From NCBI GenBank assembly GCA_963738665.1, contig CAVTXL010000003.1, positions 682,001-746,000 on the forward strand: a DNA stretch of 64,000 nt, read 5' to 3'. A program made the translations under genes and the position numbers. Source of the stretch: JABDGM01 sp963738665. Lineage in GTDB: Bacteria; Planctomycetota; Planctomycetia; Pirellulales; Lacipirellulaceae. This document shows positions 9,461-20,295 of this stretch, one piece after another; within the stretch, counting starts at the first letter, position 1; the number at the start of each line of letters is the position of its first letter. A model generated the notes under the pieces. It was not told the origin of the DNA, did no database searches, and worked only from the letters and a program-made list of their open reading frames with translations.

Positions 9461-9570
9461 TCAGCGGCTGGGTCGACGACACCGGAAACGCCGTCGCCCA
9501 GTTCGCGGTCGAAACCGGCCGCGTCATCGTCGGCGAAACGACCGTCGTCAACGTCGGCTACGCCGCGTGA
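9461..9570 (+). pseudogene. Third, degenerate SDR 3' end
   Basis: The frame ends 'GRVIVGETTVVNVGYAA', clearly related to the SDR C-terminus 'GRFITGATILVDGGYAA', preceded by 'DDTGNAVAQFAVE' matching 'DDIAATVSHLAGV'. No SDR body precedes it. Its end overlaps the 3' end of the convergent PEP-CTERM gene by 23 bases. It supports the idea of a former tandem SDR cluster here. Confidence 0.55.
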
Positions 9571-10395
9571 CAAGCGCCGCAATTGCCCCCACAAGCGCGA
9601 GTAAAATGCCCGTTGGCTCCGGCACCGCCACCGGCTCGGAATAGATGAAATCGTCCATCACGACCATGTCGTCCGGGTTGCCGTTCGTGTCAATCGGCCC
9701 CACGCGCCGGTGCCCGTCGTGATCCGCACCCGGGCGATCCGCTCACCTGCATCCCCCATCAGCCCCAGGAACGACAAGCTGCTGCTCGGGGCCAATCCCT
9801 GGGGTACGTCGAACGAACCAAGCGAGCTACCGCCGATGTCAAACAACTCCATCCGCGTCGTTGCTGCCAGGTCGACGTCGCTAAACACCACGCCAATACC
9901 GGCCACCGTTGCCGGCGTAGCACCGCCGCTGCCCGGAATGGAAAACGTTACGTCCGTGACATTGCTTCCCAGCGGCGTAAAGACTCGCTGGTTTGTGAAT
10001 GGCAAAAACGTCGTCTCGTAGCTGGCTTGAATTCCGGTCAAGGCCACATCATTAAGAGGCGTTTGCACAAAGCCGGTTCCCGGCGTCGTAAACGTCGCGC
10101 CGCGAGTGTTTTGAAAGCCCGTGAAGGGCGTTCCAGCCGATGAGGCAGTCGTCGCCCCGCCGCCGTCCCAATTGATTTCCCGCCGGCCGCCCGTTGTTCC
10201 GGGATTATTGCCGTTGTTCGCGGCCCCCAGTGAGCCCAGAAACGTTTCAAAGGTGGGCCCGATCGAACTGACACTGGTGCCACCGATCGACGTCGGCGTG
10301 ATCGTCGCATAAGCGGGCCCCGAAAGCGCAATGACGAGCACAAACCCAAACCCAACCTGTGCGCAACGAATCACTGGTGAAGCAACAAGAAACAT
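9548..10395 (-). CDS. PEP-CTERM sorting-signal exported protein (frameshift near 9704)
   Basis: A secreted protein of about 282 residues, with a signal peptide ('GFGFVLVIALSGPAYA') and a beta-rich, Gly/Thr/Ser-rich body. The first frame ends prematurely; one added base near 9704 leads into a frame that reads 'MVVMDDFIYSEPVAVPEPTG' and then a hydrophobic segment with a terminal Arg cluster, the PEP-CTERM signal recognised by exosortase systems that process proteins bound for the envelope or matrix. I start at the ATG at 10395, just before the signal peptide. No exosortase gene is in the window. Function of the body is unknown. Confidence 0.78.
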
Positions 10396-10916
10396 GAGTG
10401 AGCCTCCAAAGGTGCCTGGTTGAGCTGCTAACTCAAACCACGAAAATACGAAACGACTGAATCGATGTATTGCATTCAGAGAATCGTATTCTTCATGAGG
10501 CTCCTCCACGTCGCGGACCGGCGACGACAGATGCCACAAGATACACATTGCCCCGCAGGCATGTCAATCGACCGACAAACTGACCGAAAAATGAAGAAAA
10601 CCCGAAGGAACCCAAATTTTTTTAGAGCGCCACGACGTTTGGAGGCGGGCAAAGGTAACATTCGGGAGTGCCCGATTCGATAAGATCATGGCTAACAGCG
10701 AATCGCTAACCGCTTCTTCTCGAAAACGACCCTCGTTCGACCCCCAATCGCATCACCGATGGCGGTTGCCGGACGGCGGTGATTGCCCCAGAGTTGTCGC
10801 AGCCCGGGCAGAGCGGAGTGGATAGCTGGCTTGCGGATGCTATTATTCCATATCATGTCGTTCAACGACGTTGTTCCCGTTTTACCCAGCTCCGTCTTGT
10901 TCCACAGCACAACACC
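10396..10916. other. Intergenic region, no gene recognised
   Basis: About 520 bases between divergent genes. A T-rich run lies near 10618-10622. Short frames here have no recognisable sequence. Promoters for the PEP-CTERM and peptidase genes must be present but are not evident. Confidence 0.35.
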
Positions 10917-13726
10917 ATGACCAAACGCCTTTACCTCTCACGATTGATTTTGGTTGCAATTACCGTCGCCTGTGCGCCCGTGTGCCGCGCCGATTCTGCC
11001 CCGATTCCGCCCGGGTTTACGCTTGTCAAGACCGAACAAGCAGTTTCCGAGTACCGGCTCGACGGCAACGGCCTGTCGGTGCTGCTGCTGCCCGATCACT
11101 CGGCGCCGGCGGTCACGATGATGGTGACCTATCATGTCGGCTCGCGCAACGAATCGTACGGCACGACCGGAGCAACCCATCTGCTGGAACATCTGATGTT
11201 TAAGGGCACTCGCCAGCACAACCGAGAAGCCGGCAATGGTTTCGACCAGCTTCTGGAACGGACCGGGGCGATTACGAACGCGACCACCTGGCTGGACCGG
11301 ACCAACTACTTCGAGACCGTGGGGTCCGAAGACCTGCCGCTGGCGATCGCGCTGGAGGCGGACCGCATGCGAAATCTGCGCCTGCGCGAAGACGACCGGC
11401 GGCCGGAAATGACCGTCGTGCGGAACGAATACGAACGCGGCGAGAACGAGCCGGCGCGAGCACTCGAGAAAGAAATCTGGGCGGCCGCGTACGAGGCCCA
11501 TCCCTATCACCACAGCACGATCGGCTGGCGCAGCGACATCGAGAAAGTGCCGATTGAGAAGCTGCGCGAGTTCTACGACACCTTTTATTGGCCAAACAAC
11601 GCCACCGTGTTGGTCATCGGCGATTTCGAACCCGCGGCCGCTTTGCAGCTCATCAAGCAGTACTACGGCACGATTCCTAAGTCTCCGCAGCCGATCCCGG
11701 AAGTTTATACCGAAGAACCGCCGCAGACCGGCCCCCGCCGCGTGACCGTGCACCGGCCGGGCGAGCTGGGTGTCGTCATGATCGCTCAAAAAATACCGCC
11801 GGCCACGCATCCCGATTATCCCGCCCTCGAAGTGCTGGGCCTGATTCTATCCGACGGCCGAAATAGCCGGTTTTATAAAACACTGACCGACAAATCGTTG
11901 ACCACGGACGTGAGCGCCGGTCCACTTTTCAATCATGACCCTTCGCTGTTCTTCATCACGGCCGAGTTGACGCCGGACGGCAAACACGCCGACGTAGAAG
12001 AGCGTATCTTGAACGAAGTCGCCCGCCTCAAGGACGCGGGCGTCACGGCCGACGAAGTGGCCGCGGCAATCGCCAAGTACACGGCCAGCACGGCCTTTGA
12101 ACGGGACGGCTCGACGGCCATGGCGTTCGCCCTCAACGAGTGCATCGCCGTCGGCGATTGGCATTTGTATTACCGGCTGCTCGATGCCGTGAAAGCCGTC
12201 ACGCCCGCCGATGTGCAGCGTGTGGCTAAAAAATATTTTGACGAGGACCAGCGGACGACCGGCTGGTATATCCCGCGCGAGGACAAGCCGAACGACGCGG
12301 CCGGATCGGCCGAAACAGCAGCCGGCTCGCCCGATTCCGCGGCGGCTGAGAAGCAAAACGAAGTGGATCAATCTGCCAAAGCCGATTCCACAGCGGCCAA
12401 CAATTTCCAGAATTCGCCGCGGCCACAAGCGCCGGCACAAGCCAACCAGGCGGCCGTCGTCGCGCCGCCGCCGGCTGCAAAAATTGCCCCCCGCGTCGTG
12501 CGCAAGAGCACGGCCAACATCGATTTGTTCATCTGTCCCACGGAGGTGAAGGACGTCGTCCGGATCGAGGGCGTGCTGCCCGCCTTTGATCCGGCCAATC
12601 CCATTCTGGGCGAGCTGGCCGCCGAAATGCTCGAGCGCGGCACCACGGACCACGACGCCGATACAATCGCCGCGCTCCTCGATCGCGTCGGCGCGCAGAT
12701 TGAGTTTTCGTTCGAGGCGGGCAGCGTGACGTTTGAAGCCCGCTGCCTGCGCAAGGACAGCCCGCAGGTGATTGGGTTGCTCGCCGAACAGCTTGCGAAG
12801 CCCAGCTTCGACAACGAAGAATTCGACAAGCTGCGAAAACAAAAGCTGGCCCAAGCCCAGCAATTGAAAGAAGACACCAATACGCAGGCCTCGATCGCAT
12901 TTCGCCGGGCCATCTTTCCCGCCGGCCATCCCGACGCCGGCTGACCGTCGACGAACGGCTCGACGCACTGCAAAAAGTGACCGTCGCCGACGTAAAGGCG
13001 TTCCACGGCAAGTATTTCGGCCCCGATTATTGCACAATGGTGATCGTCGGCGACGTCGATCCGGCGGCAGTCGAGGCCAATGTGGCCAGCGCGTTTGCGA
13101 ATTGGAAAGGAGGCCGGCCGCTGCCGGCCATTCCCGCACCGACGGTGATCCAAGACCCGGTCGAGCTGACGGTCGACGTGCCTGGGAAACAGAGTGTGAA
13201 CGTGATCCTGGGCGCCTCCAGTGGTTTGCATTACAAAGATGCCGATTTTCTGCCGCTGTCCGTCGCGACCAACGTCTTGGGGCACGGGTTCACCAGCCGC
13301 TTGCTGAACACGGTGCGCGACACGGAAGGCTTGACCTACGGCATTGCCGCCGGGCTCGTCGGCAGCGGCCAACTCGACCAGGCCTGGGCGGTGAACGCGA
13401 CCTTCGCCCCGTCCCTTTTGAATCAGGGACTAGCCTCCACACGCCGTGAGCTGGCCAAGTGGGACGGCGACGGCATCACCGCCGAAGAGCTCGACTATCG
13501 CAAGAGCGCCCTGACTGGCGCCCACCGCGTAAGCATGGCCACCAGCCGCGGCCTGGCCGCCATGATCCTCAACACAGTCCGCCGCGGCCTCGACTTGAGC
13601 TGGATCGACGAGTATCCCAACAAAGTGGCCGCGCTCAAGCTTGCGCAGATCAACAGCGTGATCAAGAAGTACGTGAAGCCGGATAAATTGGTGACGGTAA
13701 GAGCCGGCACGCTGGGCGGCGATTGA
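10917..13726 (+). CDS. M16-family zinc peptidase, two-domain, exported (frameshift near 12935)
   Basis: An exported insulinase/pitrilysin-type protease of about 935 residues. After a signal peptide ('LILVAITVACAPVCRA') the first M16 domain carries the inverted zinc motif 'HLLEH' in 'GATHLLEHLMFKGT' and the downstream glutamate region 'VRNEYERGENEP'. An Ala/Pro/Gln-rich linker (about residues 460-530) leads to a second M16 domain without a zinc motif, ending in 'GLTYGIAAGLVGSGQ' and 'ALTGAHRVSMATSRGLAA'. A stop at about 12943 results from one missing base; restoring it gives 'RRLTVDERLDALQKVTVAD'. The start at 10917 immediately precedes the signal peptide. It likely degrades peptides in the periplasm. 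Confidence 0.87.
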
Positions 13727-13840
13727 ACCATCTCTACTGCGGCCGCTCCCCAACTACCTACTAAACCACCCTTCGGTGGTCCAGTGAACTCGGCCCACTG
13801 CAGGCCGAATTCAAGATTCGAATCGGCCAAGTGCCCCGCC

Positions 13841-13869
13841 TTGACGATAGTATCAATACATGGTACCAT
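13841..13869 (+). promoter_or_regulatory. Candidate sigma70-type promoter of hicAB
   Basis: TTGACG (13841-13846) and TACCAT (13864-13869) are spaced by exactly 17 bases, and the hicA ATG is at 13880, which implies a very short leader. The -10 element overlaps the palindrome TGGTACCA (13861-13868), a plausible operator for the HicB repressor. Confidence 0.45.
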
Positions 13870-13879
13870 TGCTAGGACG

Positions 13880-14134
13880 ATGAATCAGAAACATCGCCGC
13901 ACACTGGAAGCCGTCTTTGAAGACCCGGTCCGGTCAAACATTCTCTGGCGAGATATTGAGGCACTACTGCGAGCCCATGGCGGCGAACTGAGCGCAGGCG
14001 CCGGGTCGCGCGTCCGCGTGGCCCTGAACGGTGTGCGGGCCGTGTTTCACCGCCCCCATCCAAAGAAAGAATCGGACAAAGGCGCGGTCCGCGCTGTTCG
14101 TCGCTTCCTCACCGAGGCTGGGATCACACCATGA
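13880..14134 (+). CDS. hicA: HicA-type mRNA interferase toxin
   Basis: An 84-residue protein of the HicA family, small double-stranded-RNA-binding-fold RNases that cleave mRNA. It has 'NILWRDIEALLRAHGG' and the core strand 'VRVALNGVRAVFHRPHP', where the histidine is the expected catalytic residue, and ends in a helix 'RAVRRFLTEAGI'. The ATG at 13880 gives the usual family length; the frame upstream is unrelated. It overlaps hicB by four bases (ATGA), so translation is coupled. The cassette looks intact, unlike most other toxin genes in this window. Confidence 0.85.
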   Translation: MNQKHRRTLEAVFEDPVRSNILWRDIEALLRAHGGELSAGAGSRVRVALNGVRAVFHRPHPKKESDKGAVRAVRRFLTEAGITP

Positions 14135-14535
14135 TGGAATACAAAGGCTATTTGGGCAAAGTCGAATTCGATGACGAAGCGTCGATTTTTCACGGCGAAG
14201 TGGTCGGCACCCGCGATGTGATCACCTTTCAAGGAAAGAGTGTCACCGAGCTGAAAACGGCCTTTCGCGAGTCCGTCGATGATTATCTCGCCTTCTGCGC
14301 CAAGCGCGGCGAGGAGCCCGACAAACCTTTCTCCGGTCATTTCGTTACCCGTGTCTCCCCGGACCTGCACCGCCGCGCGTCGGCCGCAGCCAGCGCCGAT
14401 GGCAAGAGCCTTAACGCCTGGGTGAATGACAAGCTGCAGTCCGCGATCCAAAGTGAGGCCGCCGCGAAAACCACCAAAAGCGCAGGCGCGAAAAAAATAG
14501 CAACTCGCGGGCCTCGTTGCCCTCGGTTCAAGTAG
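14131..14535 (+). CDS. hicB: HicB-type antitoxin
   Basis: A 134-residue antitoxin. The N-terminal HicB fold is seen in 'YKGYLGKVEFDDEASIFHG' and 'FQGKSVTELKTAFRESVDDY'. A C-terminal ribbon-helix-helix-like segment ('FVTRVSPDLHRRASAAASADG', 'SLNAWVNDKLQSAI') should bind DNA and autorepress the operon. A lysine-rich tail follows. It begins inside the end of hicA, completing a standard HicAB pair. Acts in the cytoplasm by occluding HicA. Confidence 0.85.
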   Translation: MMEYKGYLGKVEFDDEASIFHGEVVGTRDVITFQGKSVTELKTAFRESVDDYLAFCAKRGEEPDKPFSGHFVTRVSPDLHRRASAAASADGKSLNAWVNDKLQSAIQSEAAAKTTKSAGAKKIATRGPRCPRFK

Positions 14536-14720
14536 ACCCTGTCGCTCTCGAACCCCAAGTTCCACTTGGGGCACGCCGAAAGGCATCGTGAGCACGGGGT
14601 TTTGCTGTCGATTGACGGCGTCCTCATGCGCAGCGGAAATTCTGGGGCGTTAATTGCAGCCGCAACTACAGTGCCACCGCGGTCGCTAAACTTTCCCGGC
14701 AGTAGTTCCGCGCCGCCCTA

Positions 14721-15146
14721 TTATTTCGCGCGGCGAGGAAAGCGACTTAGTTGGACCAATTCCTTGCGAATCGCGATAACGGCGGGACGATTCATTGCTA
14801 AGGCTTCGGCCGTAGCGCGACCAGTCGGTGAGCGGCCAGCAATTCGGGCAGCCCTCGTGATTACAAAGTGATCGTCCCAATTGCCAGCCCGTGGATTGTA
14901 CAGAGGGACGAGCCGTCTGGACTTCGGGGCTTTGGCTCGCACCCGCGCCGCCTTTCTCAGCGAACACGTAACACACGCCAGGGCCAAGTTTTCCAATGTC
15001 GTTGCGCCGCCGCGCGCACGCGGAACGACATGATCGATATGAAATGTGGCTTCCTGCGAATTCTGCGGGAGTCGACAGTATTCGCAAGCGTCGCCAGCCC
15101 GCAAGCGAACCTCCCGAGCCAGACGCACAGAAATGCGACTACTCAT
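14721..15146 (-). CDS. HNH endonuclease domain protein
   Basis: A 141-residue protein with an HNH nuclease core: 'CEYCRLPQ' (first zinc pair), 'FHIDHVVPRARGGATTLENLALAC' (catalytic histidines and Asn) and 'CVTCSLRK' (second zinc pair). The C-terminus 'PLYNPRAGNWDDHF' is shared by a widespread family of small standalone HNH proteins. DNA cleavage or nicking is expected from the motif; biological role is unknown. Its start overlaps the stop of the small upstream gene by eight bases, so the two form an operon. Confidence 0.8.
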   Translation of the reverse strand: MSSRISVRLAREVRLRAGDACEYCRLPQNSQEATFHIDHVVPRARGGATTLENLALACVTCSLRKAARVRAKAPKSRRLVPLYNPRAGNWDDHFVITRAARIAGRSPTGRATAEALAMNRPAVIAIRKELVQLSRFPRRAK

Positions 15147-15363
15147 TGTTCTTGCGTGAGGCCCGCTGGGCGCGAAGTTTCATCAGCGAAAGCATGTCGT
15201 TCAATTCCATGAGAGCCTCGGCCTCTCGGCGCTCCGCCCGCGTGAGTTTGGCACCGTCGTCCTGCCGATCGAGCAGCTCTTGTAGGCGAGCGTCGAGCGC
15301 CGCCGGCATGCGAAACCGCCGCCAATCGCTGGGCAGGTCGAGTTGGAGTAGAACTTGGCTCAT
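15139..15363 (-). CDS. Small helical protein upstream of the HNH gene
   Basis: About 74 residues, mostly helical and charged ('SDWRRFRMPAALDARLQELLD', 'KLTRAERREAEALMELNDML'). I start at the ATG at 15363 ('MSQVLLQLDLP'); the frame is open to 15423. Proteins of this type commonly precede standalone HNH genes in related genomes, as recalled from experience and not checked here. Overlap with the HNH gene suggests co-translation; it may be its regulator or partner. No catalytic motif. Confidence 0.6.
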   Translation of the reverse strand: MSQVLLQLDLPSDWRRFRMPAALDARLQELLDRQDDGAKLTRAERREAEALMELNDMLSLMKLRAQRASRKNNE

Positions 15364-15423
15364 GGAATTCAGCTGGGGCGGCCGATTGACGAACGTGACA
15401 ATGGCGTATCCCGATCTTACCAA

Positions 15424-15858
15424 CTGTACCTTGTAAGGTACAGCGCTTCTATGACCCGTTCACCGACTTGAAAGCGCCGTCGAATCACGTTCCGACCATT
15501 GTAACCCACAGAATCACATCCTCGCGGCGCAGGCGTGATAGTTCTTCAGTGAGATCTATGGGCGTGGCGGGCTCGGCGGTCAATTCGCCTTTGCCGATAT
15601 ATATGCCCGACGACGCCTCGCTTGATCGCACACCGTGGTTGTGACATGTAAGATAGTGCGATACTGCGAAGGCAAAATAAAAGTCAGTCTCACACCCTGG
15701 AAGTGATGGAATCTAAGGAAAATAGCTGCTCGCGGGCCTCATTGCCCTCGCGCCTCCTGCTACGAGCAGCTTGTTCTTAAGAGCTGTCAGCTCTCAGCCT
15801 TCAGCTTTCAGCCAAACCAACGACTTCTGGCTGACAGCTGATAGCCGACAGCTCCTTC
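15424..15858. other. Intergenic region with repeat, no gene recognised
   Basis: No coding frame with convincing composition. The right part (15781-15854) is a low-complexity inverted repeat described separately. The rest shows nothing recognisable. Confidence 0.4.
15781..15854. repeat. Simple 'TCAGCTTTCAGC'-type inverted repeat
   Basis: Ends 15781-15788 and 15847-15854 are perfect inverted copies (GAGCTGTC / GACAGCTC), with iterations of 'CAGCYYTCAGC' between. A related run lies at about 41697-41735. It may serve as a transcription end for nrdJ, which stops at 15859. Confidence 0.4.
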
Positions 15859-18800
15859 TCAACTACACCCCATGCTGCTGCCGCAATTGTGGCACAGATA
15901 GCAATTGCCGGCCCGCACGGTGATCGCCCCGCAGTTGTCGCAGGCGGGGGCGTCGGATTGGAATTCGGCAAACAGCTCGCTGCGGGCGGTGACGGGGCCG
16001 TCCGCGCCTTTCACCATCACGCCGGCCCGGGCCAACAGCGTCATGCTGAAATCTTTCGCCACCGCGGCGCCGCGCCGTGGCCGTTTTCAATTGAGTGGCC
16101 GTTGGCGTATCCGGTCGACTTGCCGTTCGCGTGCCCGTTTGCCGGAGGTGTCGGGTGTCGGGTGTCAGGTGTCAGAGAAGAGGTCTTGAGCGTGGCCGAT
16201 CCGGCGGCCGGACGTGACGCGCTCCGCTGCGCGTCGCGGTTAAACTCGCCTCCTGCTTTACTGCTCTGTTGCTCTACCGCTCTACTGCTCTCTCCGCGCT
16301 CTCTGCGACCTCCTGTTAGAGTCTTCCCCCCGCCCGCCGCAGATTTTTTCGGCCCGGCGGCGACGGGCCCCTGCTCTTTTTCGACGTCCCCCTCGCCCTC
16401 GCCTTCCAGCCGAATGACGGCTTCACCCTCCTTCGGCAGAATGCCCAGGCTGGCCTCTTTGTAGCCCGGCAGGAACGTGATCCCCAGCCAGCGGAAGATG
16501 TAATCGATCAGGCTCTTGGCGATGCGGATGTCCGGGTTCTTCGTGTAACCCTGCGGCTCGAACCGCATGTGCGAAAACTTCCGCACGTAATCCTCCAGCG
16601 GCACGCCGTACTGCAAACTCATCGACACGGCCGTGCCGAAGGCGTCCATCAGCCCGCCGATCGTGCTCCCCTCCTTGGCCATCGTGATGAACAACTCACC
16701 CGGCCGGCCGTCCGGATACAATCCCACCGTGACGTACCCCTCATGCCCGCTCACGCTGAACTTGTGCGTGATCGATTGCCGCGTGTCTTCCAGCCGCTCG
16801 CGGCGGGGCTTGGCCGTGCCGGCCGCGGCCGCCGCCTTTTGGCCTTCGGTGCTGGTGGAAAGGGGCTGGCTCTCCTTCGAACCGTCGCGATAAATGGCCA
16901 GGGCCTTCAGGCCCAGCTTCCAGCCGTCGAAGTACGCCTTGGCGATGTCCTCGGCCGTCACGTCGCGCGGCATGTTCACCGTCTTCGAAATCGCCCCGGA
17001 AAGAAACGGCTGCGCGGCCGCCATCATCCGCACGTGGGCCTGCCAGGCGATCGAACGCTTGCCGGCCCGCGGCGTGAACGCACAATCGAACACGGCCAGG
17101 TGCTCTTCCTTCACATCGGGCGAGCCCTCGATGGTGTCATGCTCGTCGATATAGGCCAGGATCGAGCCGATTTGGGGCTGATCGCAACCCAGCGTCGCCA
17201 GCGCCAGCGGCACCGTCTGATTGACGATCTTCAGCATGCCGCCGCCGGCGAGCTGCTTGTACTTCACCAGGGCGATATCCGGCTCGATGCCGGTCGTGTC
17301 GCAGTCCATCATAAAGCTGATCGTGCCCGTCGGCGCGAGCACCGTCGCCTGCGCGTTGCGGAAGCCGTGCACAGCGCCGGAGCCGAGCACGTCGTCCCAC
17401 ACCCGCTGGGCCGCTTCCCGCAGATACTCGGGGCACTCGGCGTCGATCTCATCGACCGCCTCGCGATGCATTTGCATCACCCGCAAAAACGGCTCGCGGT
17501 TGAGGTCATAGCCGTCGAACTTTCCGACCGCTTCGGCCAGCTCGCTGCTGGTGAGGTTCGCCGCCCCGTGCAGCAGGGCCGTCACCGCCCCGCAAACGCC
17601 GCGGGCCTCGTCCGAATCGTACGGCACGCCGCCCGCCATGAGCAGGCTGCCCAGATTGGAATACCCCAAACCCAGCGGCCGGAACAAGTGACTGTTGCGG
17701 GCGATGTCCCGCGTGGGGTAGCTGGCATGATCGACCAAAATCTCCTGGGCGATGAAAAAGATCCGGCATGCCGCCCGGAACCGCTCGGCATCAAACGCCC
17801 CGTCAGGCCGGCGGAACTTCATCAAATTGATCGACGCGAGATTGCAGGCTGTGTCGTCGAGGAACATGTACTCCGAGCAATTGTGCACGACAATGCCGTT
17901 GGCAACGAAGTGGTTCGTGACGGGTTCCGTGAGGTCGTACACGTCTTCTTCGCCGCACGGCGTCAGCGATGCGACGCGGTCGACGAGGGGATCTACATAT
18001 GCCGTGACATCGCGATTCAGCTCGGCCAGTTGCTCTGCCTTGCGGCTCTCTTTCATAAAGCCAATCGTTTCCTCGAACCGCACGCGCAACGCGCGCGAAA
18101 TCCTCAGCGAGTGCATCTGCTGCACGGCGTATTCCTGCACCCCGCCGCGACCATCCGGCAGCACGGCCATCGATTGGCCCAGAGCCCGCCGATTCCGGTA
18201 GATTCGCGCCTTTATGCCAAACCCTAAAAGCAGCAATTGCACTTGTTGCAACAGCTCCTGACTGGTGCTGTCCAACGACACATATTGCGATTTCGATCCA
18301 TAGTTGGCTACGGTGCCGTCCGTAGTGAACAATCCTCGCAGAATAGCGGCTTGGCTGGGCTGATCCAATGCAAACACGGCGTCGGCCAATTGCTTCTCGG
18401 ATGAGCCCGCATCCAGTTTTGCAAACGAGCGCAGCTTGTTTAGTATTGACCGCACCGATGTGCCCACGCGCAAACCAGTCGACGTCGACGTCACCGTGCT
18501 TTCGCGCCGCGTGCGATCGTCGCCCGCGTACAGCAACTGCTTGCATTGATCAATGCCCACTCGCAGCCGTTCGGCGACCAATGCCTCATGCTTGCCAAGT
18601 GTTACAAATAAGAACTCTTGATCGTTGGCACCGCTCGTGATGCAACCATCTCCGAGCGCCGCTCCAATCAATTCGCCGAACGCTTCTGGCACAAAGTCGC
18701 GGCCGAACCCCGGCTCTTCCAGTCGCACCACGTCATCGATCGTCAGCTTGCTAGCCGGTACATCGCCGCGGTTTTCTGTCCAAACGCGATGATCGGCCGT

Positions 18801-20174
18801 CAACCGCAGTCCGTAGCCGGCTCGCGTCCGTAGTTCATAAATCGGCTTGCGTCCCGTCGGGAAAACCTTCTCAACTAGCGACGTACGTCCCTGGCCGTTA
18901 ATCAGCTCAACGGTTTGACCCACCAATTCTCCGATGCGGCGATATCCCTCCGCCGTCGCCACCAGCGTATCCCCCGTCACGCACGGATTACTCGCATTAA
19001 TCCGCCCGCTGTTCGGGCAGGTGTGCCAGCGGTTGATCGTCGTGTCGTATTGCACGCCCGGGTCGCCGCAGTGCCAGGCGCAGTCGGCCATCCGGTCCAT
19101 GATCTCGCGGGCCGGATAGGTCGGACCGGGCTGCTTGGGGTTCGTCACCCAGTGGGTCGTCCAGTCTTCGTTCCGCTCGACGGCCTGCATGAAGTCGTCC
19201 GTCACGCGGACCGACAGGTTCGCGTTCTGGAACATGATCGAGCTGTAGGCCTCGCCGTTGAAATTGGCTTCGTACTTGCCGCTGGCGATCAGCGTGTGGG
19301 CCTTTTGCTCTTCCTTCCACTTGCACTCGATGAACTCCATCACGTCGGGATGCCAGACCTTGATCGACTGCATCTTGGCCGCCCGCCGCGTCTTGCCGCC
19401 GCTTTTGACGACGGCCGCCACCTGGTCGTACACCCGCATGAACGACAGCGGCCCCGAGGGTTTGCCGCCGCCGGCCAGCTTTTCGCGATGCGACCGCAGC
19501 GTCGAGAGGTCGGTCCCGGTGCCGCTGCCAAACTTGAACAGCATGGCCTCGCTCCGCGCAAGCTCCATGATGTCTTCCATATTGTCGTCGACGTGCTGAA
19601 TGAAGCACGCGCTGCCCTGCGGGTACTCGTAGGGATTCTCCGGCTGCACCACGTCGCGCGTCTGTGCGTCCCACCGCCAGTTGCACTTGGCCCCCGTCAC
19701 GCCGTACTGGTGATAGAGGCCCACGTTGAACCACACCGGCGAATTGAACGCCCCGTGCTGGTGCAGGCACAGCCAGGCCAGCTCGCGATAGAACCGCTCG
19801 CCGTCCTGCGTCGTCGTGAAGTAGCCGTCCTCCAGGCCCCAATCGGCGATCGTCCGCGCCACGCGATGCACGAGCTGCCGCACGCTGTGCTCGCGCTCGG
19901 CCGTGCCTACCTCGCCGTAAAAATACTTGCTGCAGATGACATTCGTCGCCAGTTGGCTCCAGAACGACGGCACCTCGCAATTCGTCTGCTCGAAAATCAA
20001 CTCGCCGTTCTCGCCCTTGATCTGTGCGCTGCGGACCTGCCACTCGACCGTTGTATACAGATCGTCGACGTCGGGCGGGCAAAACTCGGCGTCGATCTTC
20101 AGCCGCCCGTGAAAACGCTTGGCGGCGGTACGAGCAGGCGAGGCAACTTCACTCTTGAGATTCGAAACAGGCAT
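15859..20174 (-). CDS. nrdJ: Class II (adenosylcobalamin-dependent) ribonucleotide reductase with intein; frameshift near 16066
   Basis: Reduces ribonucleotides to deoxyribonucleotides using a B12-generated radical. Conserved blocks include 'HGAFNSPVWFNVG', 'KFGSGTGTDLSTLRS', 'NPCSEYMFLDDTACNLASINL' (split by the intein), 'RPLGLGYSNLGSLLM' and 'ATVLAPTGTISFMMDCDTTGIEPD', where the first Cys/Pro-Thr-Gly loop is typical. A variable low-complexity linker (about 16090-16390) precedes the C-terminal zinc/shuttle domain 'CDNCGAITVRAGNC...CGSSMGCS', which sits in another frame; one lost base near 16066 explains this. The ATG at 20174 has a strong AGGAGG eight bases ahead. Without the intein the enzyme is about 1,070 residues. 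Confidence 0.93.
17880..18983 (-). other. Intein with LAGLIDADG homing endonuclease inside NrdJ
   Basis: A 368-residue in-frame insertion. Block A is 'CVTGDTLVATAEG' (nucleophile Cys1), block B 'LRLTADHRVWT' with the TxxH histidine, endonuclease blocks C and E are 'FGELIGAALGDG' and 'ILRGLFTTDGT', block F 'EEDVYDLTEPVTNHFVA' and block G 'NGIVVHN' followed by the +1 extein Cys. All splicing residues are present, so it should self-splice, joining 'NASNP' to 'CSEYMF'. The insertion point is inside the N-x-C-x-E active-site motif of the reductase; the +1 cysteine is the expected thiyl-radical cysteine. The endonuclease would home into intein-free nrdJ alleles. Confidence 0.93.
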
Positions 20175-20180
20175 CGCAGC

Positions 20181-20188
20181 ATCCTCCT
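20181..20188 (-). promoter_or_regulatory. Strong Shine-Dalgarno of nrdJ
   Basis: On the - strand AGGAGGAT ends six bases before the ATG at 20174. It decides the start against the in-frame ATG at 20243, and is unusually strong for this window. Confidence 0.8.
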
Positions 20189-20295
20189 GCGCAAAATAGG
20201 CTAAATTTGGATTTCCATAACGAATTGAAACAGGACGGGCCAACGGCCAGCGCCAATCGCTTCTCGCGTGTTGGCGTCAACTGGTAGCCGCAAGC

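Noticed and set aside
16569..20204. Long + strand frames (552 and 429 residues) opposite nrdJ
   Set aside because: Antisense shadows of a high-GC coding region; Arg/His/Leu-rich composition without motifs.
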